Source of the DNA: CAZFAT01 sp964517075
GTDB taxonomy: Bacteria > Acidobacteriota > Vicinamibacteria > Vicinamibacterales > SCN-69-37
Direction of reading: 5' to 3'
DNA length: 6,247 nt
Assembly (NCBI GenBank): GCA_964517075.1
Contig: CAZFAT010000363.1
Coordinates: 1 to 6,247 of the forward strand
Below the pieces are notes generated by a model. It saw only the letters and a list, made by a program, of their open reading frames with translations. It ran no database searches and was not told where the DNA came from. Within the stretch, counting starts at the first letter, position 1. Every line of letters begins with the position of its first letter. Position numbers and translations under genes: made by a program. Shown in pieces: positions 5,915-6,247 of this stretch.

Positions 5915-5943
5915 ATTGTGGCGTTCCGCGCGGGCGCTGTCAA
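5915..5943 (-). promoter_or_regulatory. Near-consensus sigma-70-type promoter of the NagB-like gene
   Basis: On the minus strand TTGACA (5943-5938) is a perfect -35 box. After exactly 17 bases comes CACAAT (5920-5915), a 4 of 6 match to TATAAT that keeps the key A and final T. Transcription would begin near 5908, leaving a leader of about 34 bases that carries the GAGGAGG site. The match suggests fairly strong housekeeping transcription; no operator-like repeat is evident over it. Confidence 0.7.
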
Positions 5944-5966
5944 TTTGCCGATGATAAGGTGCTCTC

Positions 5967-6247
5967 ATGAGTGAGTGGCAGACGCCCGAACATGCCGCGG
6001 CCTACCTGACGCGCGCCGACCATGTTCCGCAGCGCGCCGCCGGTGAGGCGGCACTCCTCGACGAGATTCCGGCGGGGGTGCGGCGCGTGCTGGATCTGGG
6101 ATCCGGCGATGGGCGCCTGCTGGACCTGGTGCTCGGCGCGCGGCCGCAGGCCTCGGGCGTGGCTCTGGACTTCTCGCCTCCGATGCTCGAGCGGCTCACG
6201 ACCAGATACGCCGGCAACCCGCAGGTGATGGTGGTCGTCCACGACCT
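5967..6247 (+). CDS. Class I SAM-dependent methyltransferase, N-terminal fragment (truncated by window edge)
   Basis: The protein transfers a methyl group from S-adenosylmethionine to an unidentified acceptor, probably in the cytoplasm. I translated 93 complete codons by hand. Motif I of the Rossmann-fold methyltransferases is clear as VLDLGSGDG at 41-49. The acidic ribose-binding residue ending the second strand is Asp68 in GVALDFSPPML (64-74), and the last visible segment VVVHD (89-93) is where the third strand and its acidic residue are expected. The remainder, including the substrate-specific part, lies beyond the right edge, so the substrate cannot be stated. The ATG at 5967 is preceded by AAGG (5956-5959) with 7-base spacing. 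The gene is divergent from the NagB-like gene, with 92 bases between starts. I see no convincing rightward promoter in this gap; a weak TTGTGG/GTCAAT pair at 5916-5944 overlaps the leftward one. Confidence 0.9.
   Translation, partial: MSEWQTPEHAAAYLTRADHVPQRAAGEAALLDEIPAGVRRVLDLGSGDGRLLDLVLGARPQASGVALDFSPPMLERLTTRYAGNPQVMVVVHD

Noticed and set aside
4186..5970. Open frame of 594 codons on the plus strand running from the hypothetical gene across the NagB-like gene
   Set aside because: It spans two real genes of opposite direction in other frames. Its product is Ser/Arg-rich and low in recognisable motifs, and no homology pattern changes at the gene border.
5940..6242. Minus-strand open frame of 100 codons opposite the methyltransferase start
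   Set aside because: The plus strand shows SAM-binding motif I and a proper ribosome site. The minus frame has no motif and would read through the promoter region of the NagB-like gene.

Overview
The window is strongly GC-rich, gene-dense chromosomal DNA with no mobile-element, CRISPR, tRNA or rRNA signature. Codon third positions are mostly G/C. Three features point to an environmental, diderm, GC-rich bacterium: a TonB-dependent receptor, a second signal-peptide-bearing probable outer-membrane barrel protein, and a glucosamine-6-phosphate isomerase-like enzyme. From remembered relatives of these families I suspect Acidobacteriota (Vicinamibacteria-like). This is an inference and was not tested by any search.

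Layout from left to right. (1) Positions 1-1532, minus strand: an acetate kinase gene (ackA) is followed, with a 4-base ATGA stop/start overlap, by the first 107 codons of a xylulose-5-phosphate/fructose-6-phosphate phosphoketolase gene (xfp), which runs off the left edge. Together they form the acetyl-phosphate branch: phosphoketolase splits a sugar phosphate to acetyl phosphate, and acetate kinase converts that to acetate and ATP. (2) Positions 1533-1648: a divergent intergenic region with a good -10 box, an imperfect palindrome and a Shine-Dalgarno sequence facing right. (3) Positions 1649-4886, plus strand: a TonB-dependent outer-membrane receptor with a BtuB-like plug, then a perfect 8-bp hairpin, then a secreted conserved hypothetical protein with an N-terminal CxxC-containing domain and a probable C-terminal beta-barrel. 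(4) Positions 4948-5874, minus strand, convergent with the previous gene: a NagB-like glucosamine-6-phosphate isomerase/deaminase family protein whose active-site loop departs from canonical NagB. It has a near-consensus promoter (TTGACA, 17 bp, CACAAT) and a GTG start behind a strong Shine-Dalgarno. (5) Positions 5967-6247, plus strand: the N-terminal part of a class I SAM-dependent methyltransferase, divergent from the NagB-like gene and cut by the right edge.

The only firmly supported functional unit is ackA-xfp. The receptor and the hypothetical outer-membrane protein may be co-transcribed (55-bp gap), but the hairpin between them could separate their expression. A link between the NagB-like enzyme (fructose-6-phosphate producer, if active) and a phosphoketolase that may use fructose-6-phosphate is biochemically possible. 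The genes lie about 3.4 kb apart in different transcription units, so this is speculative. I see no clear evidence for a new multi-gene system. The best targets for a second look are the hypothetical barrel protein and the altered catalytic motifs in the NagB-like and acetate kinase proteins.
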